DNA of 64,000 nt from Kordia sp039026955 (GTDB lineage: Bacteria > Bacteroidota > Bacteroidia > Flavobacteriales > Flavobacteriaceae), in NCBI GenBank assembly GCA_039026955.1, contig JBCCLH010000028.1, forward strand, positions 1 through 64,000, given 5' to 3'. Position 1 is the stretch's first letter; each line of letters starts with the position of its first letter. Position numbers and translations under genes: made by a program. Positions 43,095 to 52,048 of this stretch are shown in pieces. Under the pieces are notes generated by a model. That model worked only from the letters and a program-made list of their open reading frames with translations, was not told where the DNA came from and did not search any database.

Positions 43095-44036
43095 TTACAT
43101 CAAACCGCGACCGATTTTATTTAACTTATTTTCTCGTTTATATTCCTTAATTAATTTGTCAAGAATTCCATTTACAAACATACTACTTTTTGAAGTAGAA
43201 TATTCTTTTGCGAGCTCAATATACTCGTTTATTGTGACTTTTGCAGGAATTGAAGGAAACTTTAAGAATTCGCATATTGCCATTTTCAGGAGGATTAAGT
43301 CCAAATTAGCGATTCGATCTTTGTCCCAATTCGGCGTTTTTCCTTGAATTTCTGCAGTGAGCATTTCGTCGTTTAAGACTGTTTTTCTAAATAAATCTCT
43401 CACAAAAGCCTTGTCTTCATCATCTTTGTACAATTCTGATAGAAAAATACGTTCTTTTCGAGGTCGCGCCTGCTTTATCGATTTTAAGATTAAGGTGTTC
43501 ACTACCGGCAAATCGTCAACCCAAGTTAATTTTTGATCTTCAAAAAACTCGTATAATTTTTCGTTTGGCGCAATAATTTGCGAAAACAATTTGGCGACAA
43601 ATGCACGATCTTTATCGTATCCTGTTTCCGTATCTGCCATGTATTTTTTGTATAAATCGCTTTCCTGCATTGCTTCAAAAATCACACGTACATATTCGTC
43701 GTTCAATTCCCAATCGTTCAATTTACGATCGTGTACAACATCTTTTAACTGTTCATTTTCAGCCAAATGACGAATGATAGCATTTTGAATAAACTTTTTG
43801 TTAGGATTTTTATCTGCCGAAGTAGCTAAGTATTTTTTTTGAGAGAGTGCTATTTGATTTTCTGCGTATTCGCTCAGTTTTACAAATAAATCGAGCGTAA
43901 GCACATGCAAGTCGTGCATATTCGCGATACTCATGTTGATAAACTTCAATTCTTTGTCAATCTGATCACTTTGTGATTGTGACAATGCATAAATAGATTG
44001 CATTACTTTAACTCGAATATGTCTTCTTGTTAGCAT
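43095..44036 (-). CDS. nusB: Transcription antitermination factor NusB
   Basis: The protein has 313 residues from the ATG at 44036 (MLTRRHIRVKVMQSIYALSQS). The frame extends upstream to 44102, but that part contains the terminator of the previous gene. The C-terminal ~130 residues are the NusB fold (NTLILKSIKQARPRKERIFLSELYKDDEDKAFVRDLFRKTV...DLILLKMAICEFLKFPSIPAKVTINEYIELAKEYSTSKSSMFVNGILDKL). The N-terminal part is a further helical region found in Bacteroidota NusB, which is about twice the length of the E. coli protein. It binds boxA RNA with NusE during rRNA transcription. Confidence 0.93.
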   Translation of the reverse strand: MLTRRHIRVKVMQSIYALSQSQSDQIDKELKFINMSIANMHDLHVLTLDLFVKLSEYAENQIALSQKKYLATSADKNPNKKFIQNAIIRHLAENEQLKDVVHDRKLNDWELNDEYVRVIFEAMQESDLYKKYMADTETGYDKDRAFVAKLFSQIIAPNEKLYEFFEDQKLTWVDDLPVVNTLILKSIKQARPRKERIFLSELYKDDEDKAFVRDLFRKTVLNDEMLTAEIQGKTPNWDKDRIANLDLILLKMAICEFLKFPSIPAKVTINEYIELAKEYSTSKSSMFVNGILDKLIKEYKRENKLNKIGRGLM

Positions 44037-44072
44037 CTGCGTCAGAACTTTAATTTTTATAAAAATAAAAAA

Positions 44073-44097
44073 GGCGAAAAGAAGTGTTCCTTTCGCC
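44073..44097 (-). terminator. Rho-independent terminator of the amino-acid dehydrogenase gene
   Basis: The stem GGCGAAA...TTTCGCC has further pairs inside and is followed on the minus strand by a run of T. It separates the gene at 44130 from nusB. Confidence 0.8.
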
Positions 44098-44129
44098 CGC
44101 AAAAATATAATTATTTTAAAAGAATGCTA

Positions 44130-45233
44130 CTATTTATTCGCTTCTTTTTTTCTTGTTTCAATTCGATCTAAAGCAATACTTAAGGCTGAATTGTGCGTTG
44201 TTAAATTATTGTCCTCAGAATGTTTGAATATTTCTAATGTTGTATTGTAAATATTCTCTGTTTTACGCATGATTTCAGCTTTTCCATAGCCTTCTAATTC
44301 TGCATATACATTGATGATTCCTCCTGCATTGATTAAGAAGTCTGGCGCATACGCAATGCCTCTGTCTCTCAACATCGCTCCGTGAACAACTTCATCTTTC
44401 AACTGATTGTTCGCAGCTCCAGCAATGATTTGTGCTTTTAACTTGTAAATACTATCATCATTTACGGTAGCTCCTAAAGCACATGGCGCGTAAATATCCA
44501 TGTCTTCTGTGTAAATATCGCTACCACGATAGATTTCCGCTCCGTATTTTTGACTTACATATTGCAAACGCTCTTCGTTGATGTCAGCGATAATTACTTT
44601 CGCACCTTCATTTGTTAAGTGTTCAACCAACGCTTCTCCAACATGTCCAATTCCTTGTACATATACCGTACGATCTTCCAAAATATCAGAACCAAATTTG
44701 TGCTTTGCTGCAGCTTTCATTCCCATAAAAACACCGTAAGCTGTAATTGGAGAAGGATTTCCAGCGCCACCTTTTGATTCGGAGATTCCGGTTACATATG
44801 GAGTTACGCCACGTACAATGTCCATATCGCTCGTTTCCATTCCTACATCTTCTGCAGTAATATAACGTCCGCTTAACGAATGTACAAACTCACCAAACTT
44901 ACGCATCAATTCTGGTGTCTTTTGTGTTTTGGCATCACCGATGATTACCGCTTTTCCACCACCTAAGTTTAATCCAGTAATTGCAGATTTAAACGTCATC
45001 CCACGCGATAGGCGAAGTACATCATTTAAAGCTTCCCATTCATTTCTATATTGCCACATTCGTGTTCCACCAAGTGCAGGTCCTAAAACTGTATTATGGA
45101 TTCCTATTATTGCTTTTAATCCTGTATCTTTGTCATTGCAAAAAACAACTTGTTCGTGATTATCAAAAGATAATTGTCCAAAAACCGGATCGACCTTGTG
45201 TAATTCACTGGTGTTTATGACGTCTGAAACCAT
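44130..45233 (-). CDS. Glu/Leu/Phe/Val dehydrogenase (leucine dehydrogenase type)
   Basis: This 367-residue NAD-dependent amino-acid dehydrogenase reversibly deaminates branched-chain amino acids. N-terminal catalytic domain: IIGIHNTVLGPALGGTRMW, then LSRGMTFKSAITGLNLGGGKAVIIGDAKT, where the catalytic Lys is in GGGKAVI. Rossmann domain: VYVQGIGHVGEALVEHLTNEGAKVIIADINEERL, then DIYAPCALGATVND and IIAGAANNQLKD. Length and motifs fit the leucine or valine dehydrogenase branch better than hexameric glutamate dehydrogenase. Single gene with its own terminator. Confidence 0.93.
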   Translation of the reverse strand: MVSDVINTSELHKVDPVFGQLSFDNHEQVVFCNDKDTGLKAIIGIHNTVLGPALGGTRMWQYRNEWEALNDVLRLSRGMTFKSAITGLNLGGGKAVIIGDAKTQKTPELMRKFGEFVHSLSGRYITAEDVGMETSDMDIVRGVTPYVTGISESKGGAGNPSPITAYGVFMGMKAAAKHKFGSDILEDRTVYVQGIGHVGEALVEHLTNEGAKVIIADINEERLQYVSQKYGAEIYRGSDIYTEDMDIYAPCALGATVNDDSIYKLKAQIIAGAANNQLKDEVVHGAMLRDRGIAYAPDFLINAGGIINVYAELEGYGKAEIMRKTENIYNTTLEIFKHSEDNNLTTHNSALSIALDRIETRKKEANK

Positions 45234-45375
45234 AGGCTATAATATGTATTAAATTATGATATATATAAAAAATAGACTGCAAAAATAGTTATTATTAAAA
45301 TTTATGCAATAAACTTGTTGTTAAAATGAATATTTCTCAAAATAAAAACCTCAACGAAGCTTCGATTTTTACCGA

Positions 45376-47130
45376 ATGAAAGAATTACAACATTTAAACA
45401 AATATTTCCTCAAATATAAAGGAAAATTACTTTTAGGCGTCTTAATTACCATCATTGCTCAGATTTTTGCACTAGTTGCTCCAAAATTAATCGGTAATTC
45501 CTTGACGGCAGTTGACCAATATATAAATGGTACCATTACCGACTTAGCCGTGGTAAAGAAAGAGCTTTGGATGAATATCTTAATAATTGTGGCAGCAGCG
45601 GCTTTGGCTAGTTTTTTCACATTTTTGATGCGACAGACAATTATTAACATTTCTCGCTATGTGGAATACGACCTAAAGAACGAAGTTTACCAGCAATACC
45701 AAAACTTATCAACAAATTTCTATAAAAAGAATCGCACTGGTGATTTGATGAATCGTATTAGTGAAGATGTTGGAAAAGTGCGTATGTACGCTGGACCTGC
45801 TATTATGTATAGCATTCGAACCGTGACGTTGTTTGCTTGTTTGGTACCTTTGATGTTTATTACTGCACCAAAAGTCGCGATTTATACCTTGGTTCCGTTG
45901 CCGATTTTATCATTTTTGATCTACAAGTTGAGTCGTGCAATACAGAAACGAAGTGCAATTGTACAGCAGTTTTTATCGAAACTTTCTACGTTTACTCAGG
46001 AATCCTTTTCTGGTGTTTCTGTAATCAAAGCGTATGGAATAGAACCACAAATCCGAAAGACCTTTAATGAAATGGTGATTGAAGGAAAAACAAAAAACAT
46101 GGATTTGGTTAAAGTAAACGCTTGGTTTTTCCCAATGATGATTCTATTAATTGGCGCGAGTAACATTCTAGTAATCTATATTGGAGGACGTCAATATATC
46201 AATGGACAAATTGATTTTGGAGTCTTGGCAGAATTCATCATGTATGTAAATATGCTCACGTGGCCAGTCGCAACAATTGGTTGGGTAACTTCTATTGTAC
46301 AGCAAGCAGAAGTATCGCAACAACGTATCAATGAATTCTTAAAAGTTGAACCAGAAATTCAGAATTTAATCCCAGAAGCAACTCCTATTCAAGGAAATAT
46401 TGCCTTTAAAAATGTGTCCTTTACCTATGATGATACCAATATTACAGCGCTAAAAAATATTTCTTTTTCCTTACATACAGGCGAAACTTTAGCCATTGTA
46501 GGGAAAACAGGTTCTGGAAAAACGACCGTTTTGGATTTGATTAGCAGAATGTACGATACAGGCGAAGGTGTGATTGAAATTGACAATACTCCGATTAAAG
46601 ATTTGAATCTGAATAATTTGCGAAACGCCATTAGTATTGTACCGCAAGATGCCTTTTTATTCTCGGAAACCATCAAAGACAATATCAAATTTGGGAAAGA
46701 AGATGCTACGGATGAGGAAGTGATTGATGCAGCTAAATTCGCTTCGGTGCATAAAAACATTGTCGGATTTAAGAAAGGATACGACACGATTCTTGGCGAA
46801 CGAGGAATTACTTTAAGTGGTGGACAAAAACAACGTGTTTCTATTGCAAGAGCTATCATCAAAGATCCAAACATCTTATTATTGGACGATTGTTTGTCTG
46901 CTGTAGACACAGAAACCGAAGAAGAAATCCTCTCCAACATTGAGCGAATCACCAAAAATAAGACAACAATCATCGTAAGTCATCGAATTTCTTCTGCAAA
47001 AAATGCGGATAAAATTATCGTTTTAGACCAAGGAAATATCATCCAAAATGGCACTTATGACGATCTAATTGAAGAAGACGGTTACTTTAAAGAGCTGTAT
47101 TTAAAACAACTTTCCGAAAAAGATTTGTAA
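45376..47130 (+). CDS. ABC transporter, fused permease/ATPase (exporter type)
   Basis: This 584-residue half-transporter has a six-helix ABC transmembrane type-1 domain (residues ~15-310, with ISRYVEYDLKNEVYQQYQNLSTNFYKKNRTGDLMNRISEDVGKVR) and an ATPase domain. Walker A is GKTGSGKTT, the signature is LSGGQKQR, and Walker B is ILLLDDCLSAVDTETEE. The residue after the Walker B Asp is Asp, not the usual catalytic Glu, as in one half of some heterodimeric exporters. No partner gene lies nearby. It probably exports lipids or drugs. It is divergent from the gene at 44130. Confidence 0.93.
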   Translation: MKELQHLNKYFLKYKGKLLLGVLITIIAQIFALVAPKLIGNSLTAVDQYINGTITDLAVVKKELWMNILIIVAAAALASFFTFLMRQTIINISRYVEYDLKNEVYQQYQNLSTNFYKKNRTGDLMNRISEDVGKVRMYAGPAIMYSIRTVTLFACLVPLMFITAPKVAIYTLVPLPILSFLIYKLSRAIQKRSAIVQQFLSKLSTFTQESFSGVSVIKAYGIEPQIRKTFNEMVIEGKTKNMDLVKVNAWFFPMMILLIGASNILVIYIGGRQYINGQIDFGVLAEFIMYVNMLTWPVATIGWVTSIVQQAEVSQQRINEFLKVEPEIQNLIPEATPIQGNIAFKNVSFTYDDTNITALKNISFSLHTGETLAIVGKTGSGKTTVLDLISRMYDTGEGVIEIDNTPIKDLNLNNLRNAISIVPQDAFLFSETIKDNIKFGKEDATDEEVIDAAKFASVHKNIVGFKKGYDTILGERGITLSGGQKQRVSIARAIIKDPNILLLDDCLSAVDTETEEEILSNIERITKNKTTIIVSHRISSAKNADKIIVLDQGNIIQNGTYDDLIEEDGYFKELYLKQLSEKDL

Positions 47131-47209
47131 GATTTTGTTGTTCAGTTAATTTTTTTTTTACATTTTTGAAGGAGATTAACAAACAACTAAATTTTAGAAA
47201 AAAGGGATT

Positions 47210-47596
47210 ATGAGTGACAAAGATTTGTTGGAGAAAGAAGAAATTTTCTCCAAAGTATTGAGGGCAGGAAGGAGAACTTATTTCTTTGATGTCAGAGCAA
47301 CCAAAGCTGGCGACTATTACCTAACCATTACTGAAAGCAAAAAATTTACCAACGATGATGGATCTTTCCATTACAAGAAACACAAAATCTATTTGTACAA
47401 AGAAGACTTCACAGCCTTCTCGGAAATCTTAGGCGAAATGACACAGTACATCGTCAATGAAAAAGGAGAAGAAGTTATTTCTGAACGCCATCAAAAGGAT
47501 TTTAAAAGAGAATACAATGCTGACAATGCCACTGCAGCAACGACACCTAAAAAAGATATTGAAAGCTTTACAGATATCAATTTCGAAGATATTTAA
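47210..47596 (+). CDS. PUR-family nucleic-acid-binding protein
   Basis: This 128-residue protein of the bacterial PUR family contains EIFSKVLRAGRRTYFFDVRATKAGDYYLTITESKKF and HYKKHKIYLYKEDFTAFSEILGEM, a PUR repeat of beta-beta-beta-alpha form. Such proteins bind single-stranded DNA or RNA in the cytoplasm. It is widespread in Bacteroidota, with unknown cell role. It follows the ABC transporter after 79 bases and ends with a strong terminator. Confidence 0.9.
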   Translation: MSDKDLLEKEEIFSKVLRAGRRTYFFDVRATKAGDYYLTITESKKFTNDDGSFHYKKHKIYLYKEDFTAFSEILGEMTQYIVNEKGEEVISERHQKDFKREYNADNATAATTPKKDIESFTDINFEDI

Positions 47597-47623
47597 ACCA
47601 TATCATAACCAACCCAAAACCAT

Positions 47624-47659
47624 AAAAGCCACCTCATGATACATCATAAGTGGCTTTTT
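47624..47659 (+). terminator. Rho-independent terminator after the PUR gene
   Basis: A long stem AAAGCCACCTCATGAT / ATCATAAGTGGCTTT with a short loop and a T-run. Confidence 0.85.
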
Positions 47660-47812
47660 ATTTTATAAAATTAGGTTACTTCACACTAAGAAAACAAAAA
47701 AACCACTCATCAAATCGACAAGTGGCTTCAAATATTGTAAAAGTTTTACAAGAAGAGTTTAAACCAATAAACTTATAAACTCATAAACCCGTAAACTCAT
47801 AAACTAACATCA

Positions 47813-48166
47813 CTATCCTTCCGGATGCATAAATGCTTGTTTTCCTAGTAATTCTTCTTCTGTTTCAACTATATCTTCATCTGGCACACAACAATCAACT
47901 GGACATACAGCTGCACATTGTGGTTCTTCGTGAAATCCTTGACATTCCGTACATTTATCTGGAACGATATAATAAATTTCATCCGAAATCGGTTCTTGTG
48001 CTTCGTCGGCATTGGCTTCTGTTCCGCTAGGAAGTACTATATTTCCTGCCAAAGAAGTTCCATCAGCATAACGCCAATCGTCCGCACCTTCATAAATTGC
48101 AGTATTTGGGCACTCTGGCTCGCAAGCACCGCAATTAATACATTCGTCAGTTATAATAATAGCCAT
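47813..48166 (-). CDS. Ferredoxin with two 4Fe-4S clusters
   Basis: This 117-residue protein has CINCGACEPECPN at 11-23 and a second cluster CTECQGFHEEPQCAAVCPVDC, the long-insert form of a bacterial 2[4Fe-4S] ferredoxin. A ~35-residue acidic segment separates the clusters. It carries electrons in the cytoplasm. It is divergent from the acyl-CoA reductase gene 135 bases away, in an arrangement (ferredoxin, acyl-CoA reductase, serC, serA) I believe is widely kept in flavobacteria. Confidence 0.93.
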   Translation of the reverse strand: MAIIITDECINCGACEPECPNTAIYEGADDWRYADGTSLAGNIVLPSGTEANADEAQEPISDEIYYIVPDKCTECQGFHEEPQCAAVCPVDCCVPDEDIVETEEELLGKQAFMHPEG

Positions 48167-48301
48167 TATTTCTTCGCATTTCGTTTACAATTTTTTAAGG
48201 TTTACCGTTTATGCGGCAAAAGTTTTATAAATTCGCCAAAAATTAAGTTGACGGCATTATATTACAAAAATAAGGTCTAAACTATTCATAAACAAATTCA
48301 G

Positions 48302-49363
48302 ATGGCTTTAGCAGAAAGAATTAACGCTTTTGTAAAATTAGGAGACTTTTTATCACAGTTTGCTACAATAAATCCACAATCAAATTCAGAAGTTGCTTTA
48401 AATGATGTCTTTTTTGATGGAATGAAGCATCAATTGAAGCTTACCCAAGAGCACAACGGTTGGTTTACAAAAGAAAATACCTGCTTTGCGATTGATAATT
48501 GGGCAAAAGCACTGCAATTAGAAAAATTAGAAAATTGGATGGCCAATTACAATTTAGATACGGTTTCTCCCAAGAAAGTAGCTGTAGTGATGGCTGGAAA
48601 CATTCCTTTAGTAGGTTTTCACGATTTTTTATCGGTTTTGTTGGCGGGACATGAAATTCTGGTGAAACAATCGTCAAATGACAAGCATCTTCTACCCTAT
48701 TTGGCAAAATATTTAGAATATGTGGAACCTTCTTTTAAGGGAAAAATTGCCTTTACGGATGAAAAACTCACCGGATTTGACGCCGTTATCGCCACAGGAA
48801 GTAACAATACCGCACGCTATTTTGAATACTATTTTAAAGACAAACCGAATATCATTCGAAAAAATAGAAATTCTGTTGCTATTTTAACAGGAAACGAAAC
48901 CAAAGCACAGTTAGAAGCGCTAAGCGATGATATTTTTACTTATTTCGGATTGGGTTGCAGAAGTGTCTCCAAACTTTTTGTCCCAAAAGGATATGACTTT
49001 CAAGACTTTTTTGGCGGCATGTATGGTAAAAGCGACATCATGAATAATGCAAAATACGCCAACAACTACGATTACAATAAGGCTGTCTACTTAATGAGTC
49101 TGTTCGACATTTTAGAGAACGGTTTTTTAATGATCAAAGAAGATTCGCAGTACGCTTCGCCAATTGCGACGGTTTTTTATGAATACTATGACGATCTCGA
49201 TTCGCTTCAAGCAAAATTAATCGCAGATGCAGCAGACATTCAATGCATTGTAGCGGATATCAATCTGGAAAATGAAATTAAATTCGGACATACACAACAA
49301 CCTGAATTACAAGACTATGCAGACGGCGTAGACACACTACAATTTTTAAGTACACTTGCATAA
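48302..49363 (+). CDS. Acyl-CoA reductase (LuxC-like)
   Basis: This 353-residue protein of the PF05893 acyl-CoA reductase family contains VAVVMAGNIPLVGFHDFLSVLLAGHEILVKQSSNDKHLLPYLAKYL, FDAVIATGSNNTARYFEYYFKDKPNIIRKNRNSVAILTG and YFGLGCRSVSKLFVPKGYDF, with the catalytic Cys in the last segment (GLGCRS). It reduces acyl-CoA to fatty aldehyde or a related step with NADPH. It lies next to a ferredoxin and precedes serC by 118 bases. Confidence 0.88.
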   Translation: MALAERINAFVKLGDFLSQFATINPQSNSEVALNDVFFDGMKHQLKLTQEHNGWFTKENTCFAIDNWAKALQLEKLENWMANYNLDTVSPKKVAVVMAGNIPLVGFHDFLSVLLAGHEILVKQSSNDKHLLPYLAKYLEYVEPSFKGKIAFTDEKLTGFDAVIATGSNNTARYFEYYFKDKPNIIRKNRNSVAILTGNETKAQLEALSDDIFTYFGLGCRSVSKLFVPKGYDFQDFFGGMYGKSDIMNNAKYANNYDYNKAVYLMSLFDILENGFLMIKEDSQYASPIATVFYEYYDDLDSLQAKLIADAADIQCIVADINLENEIKFGHTQQPELQDYADGVDTLQFLSTLA

Positions 49364-49481
49364 ATTTCCGCAACAAAAAATCTAACCGAACGAGCAAAAT
49401 ATTAATAAAACTATAACAACAATTCGTTCATAATTTAGGACATTTGCACAAAAAATAAGAGCACACAACAAATACATACCC

Positions 49482-50546
49482 ATGAAAAAACACAACTTTA
49501 GCGCAGGACCTTGTATTTTACCACAAGAAGTATTTCAAAAAGCTTCAGAAGCTGTTCTGAACTTCAACAATGACAACCTTTCTATTTTAGAAATCTCGCA
49601 CCGAAGCAAACCATTTGTAAATGTGATGGAAAATGCACAAGCACTTGCGTTGGAATTGTTAGGTTTGGAAGGAAAAGGATACAAAGCGCTATTTTTACAA
49701 GGCGGTGCAAGTATGCAATTCTTAATGACAGCGTACAACTTATTAAACAAAAAAGCTGCCTACCTCAACACAGGAACTTGGAGTGTAAAAGCGATCAAAG
49801 AAGCAAAATTGTTTGGAGATTTGGTAGAAGTAGCCTCTTCTAAAGATGCTAATTTCACCTATATTCCAAAAGAATATACCATTCCCGCGGATGTAGATTA
49901 TTTCCACTGCACAAGTAACAATACCATTTTCGGTACACAAATCAAACATTTCCCAAAAACCAACGTGCCAATTGTGTGCGATATGAGTTCGGATATCTTT
50001 TCACGTCAATTAGATTTCTCAAAATTCGACTTGATTTATGCAGGTGCGCAGAAAAACATGGGACCAGCAGGAACGACTCTAGTCGTTGTAAAAGAAGACA
50101 TTTTAGGAAAAGTAGACAGAGCCATTCCTTCTATGTTAGATTATAAAGTACACATCGGAAAAGACAGCATGTTCAATACGCCAGCAGTATTTCCTGTGTA
50201 TGTATCAATGTTGACGTTAGAATGGTTGAAAGATTTTGGTGGCATTGCTGCGATTGAGAAAATCAACGAGCAAAAATCAGCGTTGTTGTATAATGAAATT
50301 GATCGAAATCCTTTGTTTAGCGGTGTCGTTGCTACAGAAGATAGAAGTCATATGAACGCAACGTTCACGCTTACCAATGAAGCTCTAAAAGAAACTTTTG
50401 ATGCTATGTGGAAAGATGCAAACATCAACGGACTCAACGGACACAGAAGCGTCGGTGGATATCGCGCGTCTATGTACAATGCCTTACCGCTAAAAAGTGT
50501 ACAAGTATTGGTAGATGTCATGCAAGCACTAGAACAAAAAGCGTAA
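49482..50546 (+). CDS. serC: Phosphoserine aminotransferase
   Basis: This 354-residue PLP-dependent enzyme converts 3-phosphohydroxypyruvate to phosphoserine in serine synthesis. It starts KHNFSAGPCILPQEVF, with LFLQGGASMQFLMTAYNLL and YAGAQKNMGPAGTTLVVV, where the Lys of AGAQKN binds PLP. It ends VGGYRASMYNALPLKSVQVLVDVM, with the substrate-binding Arg. The next gene, for the preceding pathway step (serA), starts 26 bases after its stop, so both form a serine operon. Confidence 0.97.
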   Translation: MKKHNFSAGPCILPQEVFQKASEAVLNFNNDNLSILEISHRSKPFVNVMENAQALALELLGLEGKGYKALFLQGGASMQFLMTAYNLLNKKAAYLNTGTWSVKAIKEAKLFGDLVEVASSKDANFTYIPKEYTIPADVDYFHCTSNNTIFGTQIKHFPKTNVPIVCDMSSDIFSRQLDFSKFDLIYAGAQKNMGPAGTTLVVVKEDILGKVDRAIPSMLDYKVHIGKDSMFNTPAVFPVYVSMLTLEWLKDFGGIAAIEKINEQKSALLYNEIDRNPLFSGVVATEDRSHMNATFTLTNEALKETFDAMWKDANINGLNGHRSVGGYRASMYNALPLKSVQVLVDVMQALEQKA

Positions 50547-50572
50547 TTATTGAATCTTTCAATCAAACAGAT

Positions 50573-51526
50573 ATGAAAATATTAGCAAACGACGGAATTT
50601 CACAAAGCGGTATCGATGCGTTAACAGCAGATGGCTTTGAAGTGATGACTACAAAAGTGGCGCAAGCACAATTGATCAACTATATCAACAAGCACGAAAT
50701 TGCGGTGTTGTTAGTGCGTAGTGCAACCAAAGTCCGTAAAGATGTGATTGACGCTTGTGAAAGTTTACAAATCATCGGTCGCGGTGGCGTGGGTATGGAC
50801 AACATTGATGTCGAATACGCGCGTAGCAAAGGAATTCAGGTGATCAATACACCAGCGGCTTCTTCGAGTTCGGTTGCAGAGTTGGTTTTTGCACACTTAT
50901 TCAGTGGCGTTCGTTTCTTGCACGATTCGAATAGAAATATGCCTTTGGATGGAGATTCGCGATTTAAAGAAATGAAAAAATCGTATGCAAAAGGTGTGGA
51001 ATTACGCGGAAAAACCTTGGGAATTATTGGTTTGGGACGTATTGGTCAAGCCACAGCACAAAGAGCACTTGGTTTAGGTATGAACGTAATTGCTTCTGAT
51101 CCATTTATAAACAAAGCAACAGTTTCCCTAGCATTCTTTGACGGACAATCGGTTGCTTTTGAAATCAAAACAGAAAGTATGGAAAGTGTGTTGCAAAAGG
51201 CAGATTTTATCACGCTACACGTTCCAGCACAAAAAGAATACATCATCGGAAAGAAAGAAATCGCCTTAATGAAAGAAGGTGCCGGAATTGTAAATGCTTC
51301 GCGTGGTGGCGTTATTGACGAAGTGGCGCTGATTGATGCCTTAGACAAAAGAAAACTAAGCTTTGCAGGATTGGACGTATTCGAAAACGAACCAACACCA
51401 GCCATCAAAGTATTGATGAATCCGTATGTGTCCATCACGCCGCATATTGGAGCGGCTACTAATGAAGCACAAGACCGAATTGGATTGGAATTGGCTTCGC
51501 AAATTCGTAGTATTTTAAAGGGATAA
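50573..51526 (+). CDS. serA: D-3-phosphoglycerate dehydrogenase (short form)
   Basis: The protein has 317 residues from the ATG at 50573 (MKILANDGISQSGIDAL). The longer frame runs back into serC. It oxidises 3-phosphoglycerate with NAD+. The Rossmann motif is GKTLGIIGLGRIGQATAQRALGLGMNVIASDP and the catalytic residues lie in NASRGGVIDEVALIDAL (Arg) and PHIGAATNEAQDRI (His). It lacks the C-terminal ACT domain of E. coli SerA, so serine feedback by that route is not expected. A palindromic-element remnant follows. Confidence 0.94.
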   Translation: MKILANDGISQSGIDALTADGFEVMTTKVAQAQLINYINKHEIAVLLVRSATKVRKDVIDACESLQIIGRGGVGMDNIDVEYARSKGIQVINTPAASSSSVAELVFAHLFSGVRFLHDSNRNMPLDGDSRFKEMKKSYAKGVELRGKTLGIIGLGRIGQATAQRALGLGMNVIASDPFINKATVSLAFFDGQSVAFEIKTESMESVLQKADFITLHVPAQKEYIIGKKEIALMKEGAGIVNASRGGVIDEVALIDALDKRKLSFAGLDVFENEPTPAIKVLMNPYVSITPHIGAATNEAQDRIGLELASQIRSILKG

Positions 51527-51539
51527 AAATAGCTGCTAT

Positions 51540-51890
51540 CATATAAAATTTTCGTCAAACCAAACTTTTGTGCTGAACTAGATTCAGTATGATTCGGTTT
51601 CTCATATAGCGTACAAATTAACATGAGTTCTACATAAGAAGTCATTAAAATACTCGTAATAGACTAAAAGACAAATATTTGTCAGTTCGAGCATTATCGC
51701 AGATACCGAGCGAAGCTCACGAGAACACTATAAAAGTGAAGATTTCGATTGAATCTCGACTGCGCTCGATTTGACACTTTTTGCAAGTGAATGATTATTA
51801 TATATCTAACTAAATAGTCATATCGAACTTAAGTTAATTAGCTTTTAAATATGGGATTCTGAATCAAGTTCAGAATGACGTTTATTTTCA
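51540..51890. repeat. Remnant family A element split by a family B insertion
   Basis: The left part, 51550-51615 (TTTCGTCAAACC..., GTGCTGAACT, TCGGTTTCTCATA), and the right part, 51850-51885 (GGGATTCTGAA..., CAGAATGACG), match the two halves of family A copy 1 (15638). The family B copy at 51618-51840 sits between them. Both outer arms of family A are gone. Confidence 0.6.
51618..51840. repeat. Family B palindromic element, copy 4
   Basis: A ~223-bp element starting TTAACATGAGTTCTACATAAG and ending TATCGAACTTAAGTTAA, about 90% like copy 3 in its middle (AGTTCGAGCATTATCG.AGATACCGAGC). It sits inside a family A remnant. Confidence 0.75.
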
Positions 51891-52048
51891 TATTACAACG
51901 CTTTCTGTGTTTTTACACCTCAAAAAAATCCGTTTGTCTATAATTTATGCATTTTGACAATTAACATAAAAAATACATGCGCAGGCGGTAAGTCTTACAG
52001 AATATTACTATCTTGTTTTCATATTAACAATAAAATATCATTTTTGAA

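Noticed and set aside
44037..44102. Longer N-terminus of NusB
   Set aside because: It would include the terminator hairpin of the preceding gene. The conserved NusB start is at 44036.
48302..49363. LuxC of a bioluminescence operon
   Set aside because: No luxA, B, D or E genes are present. The serC/serA context is that of ordinary flavobacterial acyl-CoA reductase.
50408..50572. serA start inside serC
   Set aside because: The extra 55 residues are a shadow of the serC frame. The conserved start MKILANDG lies at 50573.
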